A stretch of 64,000 nucleotides of DNA from an uncultured Desulfovibrio sp. (GTDB lineage: Bacteria; Desulfobacterota; Desulfovibrionia; Desulfovibrionales; Desulfovibrionaceae), in NCBI RefSeq assembly GCF_944324505.1, contig NZ_CALUWO010000009.1, forward strand, positions 17,027 to 81,026. The letters are read 5' to 3'. Made by a program: the position numbers and the translations under genes. Numbering within the stretch: the stretch's first letter is position 1; each line of letters starts with the position of its first letter. A model generated the notes under the pieces. That model did not search any database, had not been told where the DNA came from, and was given only the letters and a program-made list of their open reading frames with translations. Below are positions 1 to 8,989 of the stretch, one piece after another.

Positions 1-297
1 ACCGGAGAGCACCCGGGCTGTATCGGCCATGGATTCCTTCTTGCCCATCTGGGAACCGCTGGGGCCAAGATAGGTTGTGGACGCGCCCTGATCATGTGCG
101 CCCACCTCAAAGGAACAGCGGGTACGCGTGGAGTCCTTTTCAAACAGCAGCACAATATTCTTGCCTTCCAGAAAGCGGGGTTCCCGCTTTTCCTTCTTGG
201 CCTTCTTCAGGGCCGCCGCCAGATCCAGCAGATACAGCAGGTCTTCGGCGGTAAAATCCGTTTCCTTCAAGAAATGACGATTGGTCAGTCTGCTCAT
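1..297 (-). CDS. argF: Ornithine carbamoyltransferase, N-terminal 99 residues (runs off left edge)
   Basis: Transfers the carbamoyl group of carbamoyl phosphate to ornithine to make citrulline, in the cytoplasm. Reading leftwards from the ATG at 297, the protein shows the carbamoyl-phosphate signature STRTR followed by the [12 protein letters not shown] and [14 protein letters not shown] stretches typical of ornithine, rather than aspartate, carbamoyltransferases. A GAAGAGGG ribosome site precedes the ATG. The C-terminal two thirds, including the ornithine-binding part, lie outside the window. Carbamoyl phosphate synthase (carB-carA), argG and argH are encoded within 20 kb but in separate units. 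A catabolic (arcB) role cannot be excluded from this fragment. Confidence 0.93.
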   Translation of the reverse strand, partial: MSRLTNRHFLKETDFTAEDLLYLLDLAAALKKAKKEKREPRFLEGKNIVLLFEKDSTRTRCSFEVGAHDQGASTTYLGPSGSQMGKKESMADTARVLSG

Positions 298-508
298 GCC
301 CTCTTCACCCTTCAGCAAAGGCGGCCGCCGCCACACGTGCGCCCCATGCGCCCGGTACGGCAGCATAATCGGAAAGAGTTACAATAGCAGGGTCCGGGTA
401 CCTTGTCCATGAAATACGTTTGCCCCTCCCGGCACGCACGCGGGGAATCTCTTTTCTTGACATTGCTCCATCCCCTCTTTACCCCTAAAGAAAGCAAGGA
501 GGAAGGCC

Positions 509-1933
509 ATGCTCAGGAATCTGCTACGGCACACGGCAAGGATACTGCTGTGCCTTTGTCTGCTGCCGCTGCTGCACCATGTTTCCCCTTGCTTTGGCGC
601 CCCGGCCGATCCGCAGGCGCCCCGCCTGCTCAAGGTTGTGGCCCTGGCCGATCACGGCGTGCATGCCCCCGCCCTGTCCGCCGCCCTGCTCGGCACCTGG
701 ACCGAACGCCACTGGCCTGTCTGGCCGGTGGAACGTGGCGAACTGACCCCCCGTGGCGCCGCCCTCATCCGCGACCTCTGGACCGTGCTGCGCAGTCACT
801 ACCAGCAGCTGGGACTGCTGCCGCAGCATACGTCGCCGGCAGCCATCTACGTCCGTACCGACAATACGCAACGCTGCCGGGGGACGGCCACCTCCCTGCT
901 GGAAGCGCTGCTGCCCCAAAGCTCGGCCCTGAGCTATGCCATTGTGGACGCCATGCCGGATCCTCTCTTTCATCCCGTGCGCACCGGCCAGTGCGTTTTC
1001 AACATTGCCGAAACCGCCTCCGACGTGCTCCAGAACATGGATGACGGCCTTGCGGGCCTCAGCGATTCCCTGAGCGATCAAATGTCCCTGGTGGACTCAC
1101 TGCTGGGGCCGGTGTCGCCTGAACTGTGCGCGCGCTTTGCCATGCCGGAAAACTGTCAGCTCTCCTCCATTCCCGCCATCATCAGCATTGCGGCACAGGG
1201 GACATCCGTGCGCATTCAGGGCGGACTGGGCATGGCATCCTCCATTGTGGAAAGTTTTCTCAATGAATACAGCCAGTGGCCCGGTGCGCTTGCTGCCTGG
1301 GGACAGGCCGATGCCCCTTCCCTGCGCAAGATGATGGTGCTGCATACGGAAGTCTTCAACGCCGTGCAGCGTACCCCCTCGGTGGCTGCCGCCCAGGGCA
1401 GCGCCCTGCTGGGGGCCATGGTGGCTGCCCTTGACGGGCGGGAAACGGACAGCCGCGCCAACCGTGCCTCGCTGGTGGTCTTTGTGGGCACTCCGGCCAA
1501 TATGGCCAATGTGGCCGCCCTGCTTAATATCCACTGGCAGGCATCGGGCTATGTGGCCAATGCCATTCCGCCCGGTACGGTGCTGGCCCTTGAACTGTGG
1601 GAACGTCAGGGCAGGCAGGAAATCCGTGCTGCGGTTTTTGCCCAGTCGCTGGAAAGCCTGCACAGCAGCCAGCTTACGGCCAATGCCCAGTCGCTGGTGC
1701 CCTTCACGGTGCGTGTGGGCGATGATGACGATGCCACCGTCAGCTCTGCCGTTTTCCATCAGCGGGTGAAGGATGTGCTGCGGCACGACTGCATGCCCCG
1801 GGCCGGCAGGCTGCCCAGGATTGTGTCGGCGGGATCCGAAAAGACAGCCTTTACTGTTCCTCTCAGTGACAGCGAGGCCGAAGCGGAAGCCGGCGGCCCC
1901 ACCCCGGACGACAGCATCCGTCCCACCCCGTAG
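509..1933 (+). CDS. Secreted histidine-acid-phosphatase-family protein with degraded active site
   Basis: The 474-residue protein starts with a signal peptide (about residues 1-30) behind a strong AAGGAGGA ribosome site, so it is probably periplasmic. The fold is recognisable as the AppA/Agp histidine acid phosphatase family: an LTPRGAALI stretch near 79-87, DPLFHPVRTGQC at 151-162, and a C-terminal segment aligning with the family's HDTN region. The catalytic signature RHGxRxP appears as DHGVHAP (48-54): the nucleophile His is kept but both phosphate-binding Arg are lost. The HD proton-donor pair is replaced by GT (327-328). Known family members hydrolyse sugar phosphates or phytate; this one is unlikely to do so in the usual way. 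It may bind a ligand instead. It stands alone between argF and the uraA operon. Confidence 0.75.
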   Translation: MLRNLLRHTARILLCLCLLPLLHHVSPCFGAPADPQAPRLLKVVALADHGVHAPALSAALLGTWTERHWPVWPVERGELTPRGAALIRDLWTVLRSHYQQLGLLPQHTSPAAIYVRTDNTQRCRGTATSLLEALLPQSSALSYAIVDAMPDPLFHPVRTGQCVFNIAETASDVLQNMDDGLAGLSDSLSDQMSLVDSLLGPVSPELCARFAMPENCQLSSIPAIISIAAQGTSVRIQGGLGMASSIVESFLNEYSQWPGALAAWGQADAPSLRKMMVLHTEVFNAVQRTPSVAAAQGSALLGAMVAALDGRETDSRANRASLVVFVGTPANMANVAALLNIHWQASGYVANAIPPGTVLALELWERQGRQEIRAAVFAQSLESLHSSQLTANAQSLVPFTVRVGDDDDATVSSAVFHQRVKDVLRHDCMPRAGRLPRIVSAGSEKTAFTVPLSDSEAEAEAGGPTPDDSIRPTP

Positions 1934-2190
1934 ACCGGCATGCCCCTGCCGGCAGCGGCATGTCATGGCGGCAGCCCTTCTGCGCAGCCATGCGGGGCAG
2001 CCCGGTCTGCTGCCGCTGCCTCTGCTCCCGCCGCGTTTCGCCGGCGTATCCCGTCTGTGTGCTCCGGTGCCGACCGGATGCCCCTCTTCCCCGCCTTCCG
2101 CGGCCGTCCTGACGGCCATCGGAGCAGCCTTTCACCGCGTCACGTGCCTGCCCGTGCCCCCCTGCACCGGCGTTTTTTCTGCGCAAAACG
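1934..2190. other. Intergenic region, nothing recognised
   Basis: This G+C-rich stretch lies between the phosphatase-like gene and the end of uraA, which is transcribed towards it. I see no start codon with a ribosome site, no promoter and no RNA gene. The only clear structure is the hairpin that follows at 2191-2227. Confidence 0.5.
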
Positions 2191-2227
2191 CAACGGGGTC
2201 CATGGGCAGAACCCGCGGACCCCGTTG
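2191..2227 (-). terminator. Hairpin between convergent genes, probable uraA terminator
   Basis: An 11-bp perfect stem (CAACGGGGTCC paired with GGACCCCGTTG) with a 15-nt loop lies 37 bases beyond the uraA stop codon. On the minus strand the stem is followed by GCGTTTTGCG, only a short U stretch, so it is a weak intrinsic terminator or an mRNA 3' end stabiliser. Confidence 0.5.
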
Positions 2228-2264
2228 GTGGCAAAAGGCGCCTGGATGCTACAGCGCGTGTGGT

Positions 2265-3515
2265 CTAATCATCCAGTCTGTCCCGCGGCAGCAGCAGATT
2301 GAGCAGCACGCCGGTCACCGCCGCCAGGCCGATCCCGCCCAGCTTGAAGGAGCCAAAGTCAAACTGCATGCCGCCCACGCCAAAAATGATGATCAGGGCC
2401 ACAATGACCATATTGCGCGGCCGCAGCAGATCATGCCCGGCCCGCACCAGCGTATTGAGGCCCACCACCATGATGGCGCCGAACAACAGGATCATGATGC
2501 CGCCCATGACGGGGCCGGGGATGCAGCTCAGAAAGGCGCCCACCTTGGCCACAAAGGACAGCAAAATGGAGCAGATGGCTGCCCAGGTCATGACGGCCGG
2601 ATTGAAGGCCCGCGTCAGGGTGACGGCCCCCGTCACTTCGGAATAGGTGGTATTGGGCGGACCGCCCAGGGCGCAGGCGCACATGGTGGCCAGACCGTCC
2701 CCCAGCATGGTATTCTTGATGCCGGGATCCTTAAGAAAATCCTTGCCCGTCACGGAACTGATGGCGATGATGTCGCCAAAGTGCTCGATGGCCGGGGCCA
2801 CGGTGATGGGAATGATGAAGAGCATGGGTTCCCAGGCAAACTGGGGCAGGGTGAATTCCGGCATGGCGATCCAGGGCACAGTATGCAGGGGGGTCCAGTC
2901 ACATACGCCCAGCCCCATGCTCACCGCCAGCCCCACCACGATGCCGCAGAGAATGGGAATGAGCCGCAGCAGCCCCCTGCCCAGCAGGGATACCAGAATG
3001 GTGGCCAGCAGCGCGGACATGGAGATGATCAGCGCCGTGGAACGCGGCATGCTCTGCTCCTCCCCGTTGAGGCCCAGCGCCATCTTTACGGCCACCGGGG
3101 CCAGCACAAGGCCAATGACCATGATGACCGGCCCGGTGACAATGGGCGGCAGAATGCGCAGGATGATCTGTGTGCCCCGAAAGCGTATCAGTGTGCTCAG
3201 AGCCACATAGAGCAGGCCGGAGAAGATGAGCGCCCCCATGGTCGGCGCCAGGCCCCAGGTCTGGGTGCCGTACATGATGGGAGCAATGAAGGCAAAGGAC
3301 GAGGCCAGAAAGATGGGCACCTTGCCCCGGGTGCATATCTGAAAGACCAGCGTGCCCACACCGGCGGTGAAAAAGGCCACGTTGGTGCTCAGCCCCGTGA
3401 GCAGCGGCACGAGCACCAGCGCGCCGAAGGCCACAAAGAGCATCTGCGCCCCGAGCAGGGCATCCCGTGGATGAAAATGGTAGCGGCAGGGATCGGAAGA
3501 GTCGGTCTTGGCCAT
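2265..3515 (-). CDS. uraA: Uracil permease, NCS2 family
   Basis: A 416-residue inner-membrane protein with about a dozen hydrophobic segments, starting MAKTDSSDPCRYHFHPRDALLGAQM. It carries NCS2 (UraA/PyrP) features, including the ASSFAFIAP stretch and a conserved Glu in VAPAIEHFGDI that in UraA-type carriers helps bind the base. It takes up uracil with protons. It sits 11 bases downstream of upp, and both genes have the same AGGTTGTC-ATGGC start context. Uptake followed by ribosylation is the classic uracil salvage pair. Transcription presumably comes from the promoter upstream of upp. Confidence 0.93.
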   Translation of the reverse strand: MAKTDSSDPCRYHFHPRDALLGAQMLFVAFGALVLVPLLTGLSTNVAFFTAGVGTLVFQICTRGKVPIFLASSFAFIAPIMYGTQTWGLAPTMGALIFSGLLYVALSTLIRFRGTQIILRILPPIVTGPVIMVIGLVLAPVAVKMALGLNGEEQSMPRSTALIISMSALLATILVSLLGRGLLRLIPILCGIVVGLAVSMGLGVCDWTPLHTVPWIAMPEFTLPQFAWEPMLFIIPITVAPAIEHFGDIIAISSVTGKDFLKDPGIKNTMLGDGLATMCACALGGPPNTTYSEVTGAVTLTRAFNPAVMTWAAICSILLSFVAKVGAFLSCIPGPVMGGIMILLFGAIMVVGLNTLVRAGHDLLRPRNMVIVALIIIFGVGGMQFDFGSFKLGGIGLAAVTGVLLNLLLPRDRLDD

Positions 3516-3526
3516 GACAACCTCTG

Positions 3527-4153
3527 CTATTTGGTGCCGAAGATGCGGTCGCCCGCATCCCCAAGACCGGGAATGATATAGCCGTTTTCATTCAGGTGGC
3601 TGTCAATGGCCGCCGTGAAGATGTCCACATCGGGATGCGCCTGCTGCACCCGGGCAATGCCTTCCGGCGCGCAGACCAGGTTGAGGCTGCACATCTGGCG
3701 GCAGCCCCGCTTCTTGAGCAGGTCGATGGTGGCAATGAGCGAGCCGCCCGTTGCCAGCATGGGGTCAAGAATGATGGCAAAGCGATGCTCCAGATTGCGG
3801 GCCGTCTTGACGTAGTATTCCACCGGCTCCAGGGTCTCCTCGTTGCGATACAGCCCCACCACGCTGATCTTGGCGCCCGGAATCATGTCCAGCACCCCGT
3901 CCATGAGGCCGAGACCGGCCCGCAGAATGGGCACCACCGTCACCTTCTTGCCGGAAATGACATCCACCTCCACCGGGCCGGCCCAGCCCTGCACCGTGCG
4001 CTTTTCCGTTTTGAAATGCTTGGTGGCCTCGTAGCTCAGCAGCCTGGCCAGTTCGTTGGCAATGGTGCGAAATTCGCGCGTACCTGTGGAGTCCATACGC
4101 AGAATCCCCAGCTTATGCCGCACCAGCGGATGATCAACCACATGGACAGCCAT
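3527..4153 (-). CDS. upp: Uracil phosphoribosyltransferase
   Basis: Converts uracil and PRPP to UMP in the cytoplasm. The 208-residue length is exactly that of the family. Visible hallmarks are an N-terminal [19 protein letters not shown], the PRPP-binding loop DPMLATGGS and the C-terminal uracil-binding [16 protein letters not shown]. The start has a good AAGGAGG ribosome site. It is the first gene of a two-gene salvage operon with uraA, with a near-consensus promoter about 50 bases upstream. No PyrR-type attenuator hairpin is obvious in the short leader. Confidence 0.97.
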   Translation of the reverse strand: MAVHVVDHPLVRHKLGILRMDSTGTREFRTIANELARLLSYEATKHFKTEKRTVQGWAGPVEVDVISGKKVTVVPILRAGLGLMDGVLDMIPGAKISVVGLYRNEETLEPVEYYVKTARNLEHRFAIILDPMLATGGSLIATIDLLKKRGCRQMCSLNLVCAPEGIARVQQAHPDVDIFTAAIDSHLNENGYIIPGLGDAGDRIFGTK

Positions 4154-4203
4154 GACAACCTCCTTGATAACCCCTTGAAATATAAATATAATATACTCCT
4201 TTT

Positions 4204-4232
4204 ACAATATACGGCCCCGCTGTGTCTGTCAA
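4204..4232 (-). promoter_or_regulatory. Sigma-70 type promoter of upp-uraA
   Basis: On the minus strand TTGACA is followed after 17 bases by TATTGT, with an A+T-rich leader leading into the upp ribosome site. The -35 box is perfect and the -10 box matches four of six. Confidence 0.75.
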
Positions 4233-4371
4233 GGCAAGGCCGTATTTACATGCGGAAACTTTTGTCGTAGAGCAAAGCCACGCCGTTTTGCCCCCTCGTT
4301 TGCCGGTTTCTACGATGTTGCGTATACACGGGGCCGGCAGGTCCCGTATTTTCGTCTATCCCGAACGTCCT

Positions 4372-5460
4372 ATGCCCACCTTCCTTGCCATTGACCAGTT
4401 TCTGCGTCTGCGTGATGCCGGCGTCCCGGTTCTGGATGTGCGTTCACCAGGGGAATTTGCCTGTGCCCATATGGCCGGCGCGCAGAACCTGCCCCTGTTC
4501 TCCGATGCGGAACGTGCCCAGGTGGGCACCTGCTATGCCCGGCAGGGTCGCACGGAAGCCGTCCTGCTGGCGCTGCGCCTGGTGGGTGATCAGCTGGCCG
4601 GCAAGGCCGGGCAGGCGCTGGACCTGTGCCGCTCCTCCGCGCATGCTGCGGCTTCGCCCGCACGGCCGCATGTGCTCCTCTACTGCTGGCGCGGCGGCAT
4701 GCGCAGCCGCAGCATGGCCTGGCTGCTGGAAAGCTGCGGTCTCACCGTGGCCCTGCTGCACGGCGGCTACAAGAGCTATCGGCGCCACGCGCGCTACGTA
4801 CTGGGCCTTCCCCGGCCTGTGCTGGTGCTGAGCGGCCTCACCGGCTGCGGCAAGACGGACATGCTGCATGCGCTGGCAGCCCTGGGGGAACAGGTGGTGG
4901 ACCTGGAGGGACTGGCCTGCCACCGGGGGTCGGCCTTCGGGGCCGTGGGCCTGTCCATCCCCCAGCCCGGCAACGAGGATTTTGAAAACCGCCTTTTTGA
5001 GCAGTGGCGCCGGCTGGACCCGCAGCGCCCCGTCTGGCTGGAGGATGAAAGCCGCCGCATCGGCCAGGTGACCCTGTGCGAGGAATTTTTCCATCACATT
5101 GACGCCTCCCCCCTGATCATGGTGCATCTGCCCCTGGATGACCGCATACGCCGCCTTGTGCGCATCTACAGCGGCGACGGACACAACCCCGCCGTCCAGG
5201 AGGCCCTGTGCGCGGCCCTGCAAAAGCTGCAACGCCGTCTGGGCAGCGAAACCACTGCCCGCTGCTGCGCCGCGGTGCGGGCCGGCCAGCTGGAAGACGC
5301 CGTACGGGCCGTGCTGACCTATTATGACAAATGCTATGCCCACCAGCAGCAGCATCGCAGCGGCCCGCTCCTGGCCAGCCTGGACTGCACCACGGACTGC
5401 CCGGAGGAAGCCGCCCGCCAGCTGCGCCGGCTGGCCCTGTCCGCTCCCGCTGCCCTGTGA
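4372..5460 (+). CDS. mnmH: tRNA 2-selenouridine synthase (rhodanese plus P-loop)
   Basis: Replaces the sulfur of 2-thiouridine at the wobble position of Lys, Glu and Gln tRNAs by selenium, using selenophosphate and a geranylated intermediate. The 362-residue product matches the family length (364 in E. coli). Residues 1-140 form a rhodanese domain with DVRSPGEFA (22-30) and the essential Cys105 in CWRGGMRS; a second domain begins with the P-loop SGLTGCGKT (154-162). I chose ATG 4372 because the family begins directly before the rhodanese helix; an upstream extension to 4222 lacks similarity. It stops 7 bases before the next gene, so the two are probably co-transcribed. Its presence implies that the cell makes selenophosphate (selD). 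Confidence 0.93.
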   Translation: MPTFLAIDQFLRLRDAGVPVLDVRSPGEFACAHMAGAQNLPLFSDAERAQVGTCYARQGRTEAVLLALRLVGDQLAGKAGQALDLCRSSAHAAASPARPHVLLYCWRGGMRSRSMAWLLESCGLTVALLHGGYKSYRRHARYVLGLPRPVLVLSGLTGCGKTDMLHALAALGEQVVDLEGLACHRGSAFGAVGLSIPQPGNEDFENRLFEQWRRLDPQRPVWLEDESRRIGQVTLCEEFFHHIDASPLIMVHLPLDDRIRRLVRIYSGDGHNPAVQEALCAALQKLQRRLGSETTARCCAAVRAGQLEDAVRAVLTYYDKCYAHQQQHRSGPLLASLDCTTDCPEEAARQLRRLALSAPAAL

Positions 5461-5467
5461 GGTTCCC

Positions 5468-6655
5468 ATGCCCACCGTCATTGCCTCTTCCCTGCGGGAC
5501 AAGCGCTTGCCCACCCCCTGTCTGCTGCTGGACGAAACCCGCCTGCTGGCCAACTGCGCCAGAGTTTCCGCCCATGTGCGCCGGCAGGGACTGTGCCTGC
5601 GGCCGCATCTCAAGACCGTCAAGAATGCGGAGCTGGCCCGCCACTGCATGGCGTCGCCCCATGGACCGGCCACGGTATCCACCCTGGCCGAGGCCGACTA
5701 TTTTTTCCGTCACGGCATAACGGACCTCTGCTATGCGGTGGGCATGGTTCCGCAAAAGCTGGACAGGGTGCTGGCCCTGCGCCGTCAGGGCGCGGACCTG
5801 TCCGTGGTGCTTGATGCCGCAGAAAGCGTGCACCTGCTGGATGCGGCGCTGGCATCCCTGCGAACCAACGACGACAGCCCCCTGCCCGTGCTGCTGGAAA
5901 TCGACTGCGATGGTCACCGCAGCGGTCTTGCCCCGGAGGGGAGCGAGCTGCCTGCCGCGGCGGAACAGCTGCGGCGCAGCACGGGCCTGTGCCTGCGCGG
6001 GGTGCTGACCCATGCCGGGGGCGCCTATGACGCGCCCCATACGGACCGCTGTGCCACGCTGGCCCAGCAGGAGGGGCACGCCGTTGTGCTGGCTGCCCGC
6101 CGCCTGCGCGAGGCCGGCCATGCCTGCCCGGTGGTCAGCGCCGGCTCCACGCCCACGGTCCTGCTGGGGCGCTATCCCGCCGGTGTCACCGAAGTCCGGG
6201 CCGGCGTCTATCCCTTTATGGATCTGACCATGGCCGGTCTGGGCGTCTGCACCCTGGACGACATTGCCCTGAGCGTCCTGACCACGGTGCTGGGCAGACG
6301 CCGCAGTGACGGCAGTCTGGTGGTGGATGCCGGATGGACGGCCCTTTCCGCGGACAGGGGACTGACGCGACAGTGGCCCTTTCAGGGCTACGGTCTGGTC
6401 TGCCGTGAGGACGGCACGCTGCTGCCCGGCCTGCGCGTCAGTGAAACCAATCAGGAGCACGGCATCATCAGCTGCGGGCCTGTGGCACCCGCACAGGCCA
6501 TGCCCGGCCCCGCCGCCTGCCCGGACCTGCCGGTGGGCACGCGCCTGCGCATCCTGCCCAATCATGCCTGCGCCACGGCCGCCTGCCATGCAGGCTATGT
6601 GCTGCTGCGGGATGGACGACCGGCGGATTTTCTGACACGCTGCCGCGGCTGGTAA
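5468..6655 (+). CDS. D-serine dehydratase-like / D-threonine aldolase-type PLP enzyme
   Basis: A fold-type III PLP enzyme of 395 residues. The N-terminal alanine-racemase-like barrel opens with PTPCLLLDETRL and carries the PLP lysine in RPHLKTVKN. The C-terminal beta domain has the NHAC motif (His and Cys) that in eukaryotic-type D-serine dehydratase binds the catalytic zinc. Family members deaminate D-serine or cleave D-threonine; the sequence does not decide between them. It starts with ATG 5468, 7 bases after mnmH, with only a weak ribosome site, consistent with translational coupling. A possible role is removal of D-amino acids from the environment or from wall turnover. Confidence 0.85.
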   Translation: MPTVIASSLRDKRLPTPCLLLDETRLLANCARVSAHVRRQGLCLRPHLKTVKNAELARHCMASPHGPATVSTLAEADYFFRHGITDLCYAVGMVPQKLDRVLALRRQGADLSVVLDAAESVHLLDAALASLRTNDDSPLPVLLEIDCDGHRSGLAPEGSELPAAAEQLRRSTGLCLRGVLTHAGGAYDAPHTDRCATLAQQEGHAVVLAARRLREAGHACPVVSAGSTPTVLLGRYPAGVTEVRAGVYPFMDLTMAGLGVCTLDDIALSVLTTVLGRRRSDGSLVVDAGWTALSADRGLTRQWPFQGYGLVCREDGTLLPGLRVSETNQEHGIISCGPVAPAQAMPGPAACPDLPVGTRLRILPNHACATAACHAGYVLLRDGRPADFLTRCRGW

Positions 6656-6772
6656 GCCCGCCGGGCCGCAGGAAACGCCTTTTTTCGTGACAGCTGGGCC
6701 ACGGATGCCTATAGTGAATAAAAGCGTCCGCAGCCCATCTGTCCCGCACTTTCATGCAAGGAGGAACGAACT

Positions 6773-7867
6773 ATGGCTGCCACTGTTTACTTTGCCGACA
6801 TGCACAGCCGCTCCCACGAGGACAGCAAGCTGGCCAAGCTGGCCCGCCTGTGCGATGCCGTGGGTCTCAAGCGCACGGTCCGCAAGAATGACCTCACGGC
6901 CATCAAGCTGCATTTCGGCGAATATGGCAATGATACCCACCTCAACCCCACGCTTGTGCGCCAGGTGGTGGACAAGGTGCTTGCCGCCGGCGGTAAGCCC
7001 TTTCTGACCGACACCACCACCCTGTATTCCGGCACGCGCCACAATGCCGTGGACCATCTGCAAACGGCCTACAGCCACGGCTTCACGCCGGCGGTTGTGC
7101 ATGCTCCCGTGATCATTGCCGACGGTCTCTATGGGGAGAACGATGTGCCGGTGCGCATCAACTGCAAGCACTTCAAGGAAGTGCATATTGCCAGGGAAAT
7201 CCGCCGGGCGCCCAGCATGGTGGTGCTTTCCCACTTCAAGGGGCACGAAATGGCCGGCTTTGGCGGCGCCATCAAGAATCTGGCCATGGGCGGCGCCTCG
7301 GTACGCGGCAAGCGCGATCAGCACGGCACGCACGTTTCCGTGGATCACAATATCTGCGTGGGCTGCGGCAAGTGCGTCCGGAACTGCCCCCAGCATGCCC
7401 TGAGCCTGCAGGACAAGAAAAGCCATGTGGATACCTCGCGCTGCATCGGCTGCTTTGAATGTATCACGGTCTGTCCCACCAAGGCCATCAGCATTGACTG
7501 GGCCACGGAAATGGAACCCTTTGTGGAGCGCCTGACCGAATACGCCTATGGCACCGTCAAGGGCAGAAAGCACATCTGCTACATCAACTTTGTGATGAAT
7601 GTCACACCTGACTGTGACTGTGTGGCCTGGAGCGATATGCCCATGGTGCCCGACATCGGCCTGCTGGCCTCCACGGACCCCGTGGCACTGGATCAGGCCT
7701 GTTTTGACCTGGTAAACAAGGCGCCCTGCCTTGATCCTGCCCTGAAGGTACAGCCCGGTGACGACAAGTTCACGGCCCGCTGGCCCTATACCCGCGGACA
7801 TGTGCAGCTGAGCTACGGCGAGCAGATCGGTCTGGGCAGCCGCCAGTACACCCTGGAAAAAATCTAG
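6773..7867 (+). CDS. DUF362 protein with two 4Fe-4S clusters
   Basis: A 364-residue iron-sulfur protein behind a strong AAGGAGG ribosome site. The DUF362 domain spans most of the protein (VYFADMHSR... to the C-terminus) and is interrupted near residues 195-240 by a bacterial ferredoxin insert. The first CxxCxxCxxxCP motif reads CVGCGKCVRNCP and the second CIGCFECITVCP, so two [4Fe-4S] clusters are expected. The protein lacks a signal peptide and should be cytoplasmic. DUF362 ferredoxins are widespread in anaerobes, with roles proposed in electron transfer and metal handling, but there is no defined reaction I can assign. It forms a single-gene unit bounded by a hairpin. Confidence 0.88.
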   Translation: MAATVYFADMHSRSHEDSKLAKLARLCDAVGLKRTVRKNDLTAIKLHFGEYGNDTHLNPTLVRQVVDKVLAAGGKPFLTDTTTLYSGTRHNAVDHLQTAYSHGFTPAVVHAPVIIADGLYGENDVPVRINCKHFKEVHIAREIRRAPSMVVLSHFKGHEMAGFGGAIKNLAMGGASVRGKRDQHGTHVSVDHNICVGCGKCVRNCPQHALSLQDKKSHVDTSRCIGCFECITVCPTKAISIDWATEMEPFVERLTEYAYGTVKGRKHICYINFVMNVTPDCDCVAWSDMPMVPDIGLLASTDPVALDQACFDLVNKAPCLDPALKVQPGDDKFTARWPYTRGHVQLSYGEQIGLGSRQYTLEKI

Positions 7868-7901
7868 GCTCCATACTGACAAAAAAATACGCTAACATAT
7901 T

Positions 7902-7932
7902 GTCCCGGCAGACTTTTTCCGTCTGCCGGGAC
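7902..7932 (+). terminator. 12-bp perfect hairpin after the DUF362 gene
   Basis: GTCCCGGCAGAC pairs perfectly with GTCTGCCGGGAC around a 7-nt loop (TTTTTCC), 35 bases after the DUF362 stop codon. No U tract follows, so it is either a non-canonical terminator or an mRNA end stabiliser. Confidence 0.5.
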
Positions 7933-8042
7933 ATGTGTTATGAACATTCGTCATTTTTGTTTCGCATTGCGTTGACCAGCCGTTTGTGACAATATGCTTG
8001 AAGTAGAGACTCCTCCCTTCCCTGCACGCCACTGGAGGGCTT

Positions 8043-8879
8043 ATGTCAAGCCATGTCATGCTGCTGGTTCTCGGAGCCGCCCTTCTGCACGCCACCTGGA
8101 ACATCATTGTCAAGGGTGGCGACAACAAGCTCTTTGAATCCGCCATGAATGCTCTGGGCGGCGGACTGGGAGCACTGCTCATCCTGCCCTTTCTGCCGCC
8201 GCTGCCTGCTGCCTGCTGGCCCTACCTGCTGCTTTCCTGCTGCTGCCACCTGACCTACTACATCTGCATTTCCGCCGCGTATGACGAGGTGGACCTCACC
8301 CTCGGCTACACCATCATGCGCGGCTGTGCGCCTCTGCTCACCTCCCTTGTCATGCTCTGCCTGGGGCAGTCGCTGCCGCCGCTTGCCTGGTGTGGCGTGG
8401 CCATACTCTGCGGCGGCATTCTGGTGCTCACGCTGGACAATTTCCGCCGCAGCGCCAGCCTGCACGGTATCCTCGTTTCCCTGCGCACCTCCTTTGTCAT
8501 CATGGGCTACACCCTGGCCGACGGCTTTGGCGCCACCACGGCCCATGACGGGGTGACCTATGCCTGCTGGATATTCTTTCTCAATATCTTTCCCCTGCAC
8601 ATTTACGTTTTCTGGCGTCACGGGCGGGCCTACCTGCCCTATCTGCGGCGCCGTGCCCTGGTGGGCATTGCCGGCGGCCTGGCCGGACTGGGATCCTACG
8701 GCATAGCCATCTGGGCCATGACCATGGCCCCCATCGCCATGGTGGCGGCCCTGCGCGAAACCTCGGTGATTTTCGGCATGCTCATGGCCGTCATCTTTCT
8801 TGGTGAACGCCTGACGCTCGTCCGGGGACTTGCCGTACTGCTTGTGTGTTGTGGCACAATGCTTCTCAAGATTGGCTGA
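8043..8879 (+). CDS. EamA/DMT-superfamily membrane transporter
   Basis: A 278-residue protein with ten predicted membrane segments in two five-helix repeats, starting MSSHVMLLVLGAALLHATWN, a form typical of one EamA branch. The ribosome site GGAGG lies 5 bases before the ATG. DMT exporters move amino acids, purines, drug-like compounds or other small metabolites out of the cell; the substrate cannot be read from the sequence. The gene stands between the DUF362 gene and an amino acid permease, with separate hairpins and spacers, so it is probably its own transcription unit. Confidence 0.8.
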   Translation: MSSHVMLLVLGAALLHATWNIIVKGGDNKLFESAMNALGGGLGALLILPFLPPLPAACWPYLLLSCCCHLTYYICISAAYDEVDLTLGYTIMRGCAPLLTSLVMLCLGQSLPPLAWCGVAILCGGILVLTLDNFRRSASLHGILVSLRTSFVIMGYTLADGFGATTAHDGVTYACWIFFLNIFPLHIYVFWRHGRAYLPYLRRRALVGIAGGLAGLGSYGIAIWAMTMAPIAMVAALRETSVIFGMLMAVIFLGERLTLVRGLAVLLVCCGTMLLKIG

Positions 8880-8989
8880 TCTGCTGAGCACATACATGCT
8901 CAACTGGCAGCATTCCTTGACTTTCAAGGATTTTGACTGTACATGGTTATTCGTTCTTTTTTGAACAAGTCATACCAGTGGAGGTACAA

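Noticed and set aside
4222..4371. Upstream extension of mnmH to 4222
   Set aside because: The extra residues have no similarity to the family and overlap the divergent upp promoter; the conserved rhodanese start begins at 4372.
7902..7932. Hairpin in front of the DMT transporter gene considered as a riboswitch
   Set aside because: It is a single simple stem-loop with no conserved aptamer-like core, about 110 bases before the transporter start, and fits better as the end of the DUF362 gene.
8933..8989. TTG start for the APC permease at 8933
   Set aside because: No ribosome site, whereas GGAGG precedes ATG 8990 at the right distance.
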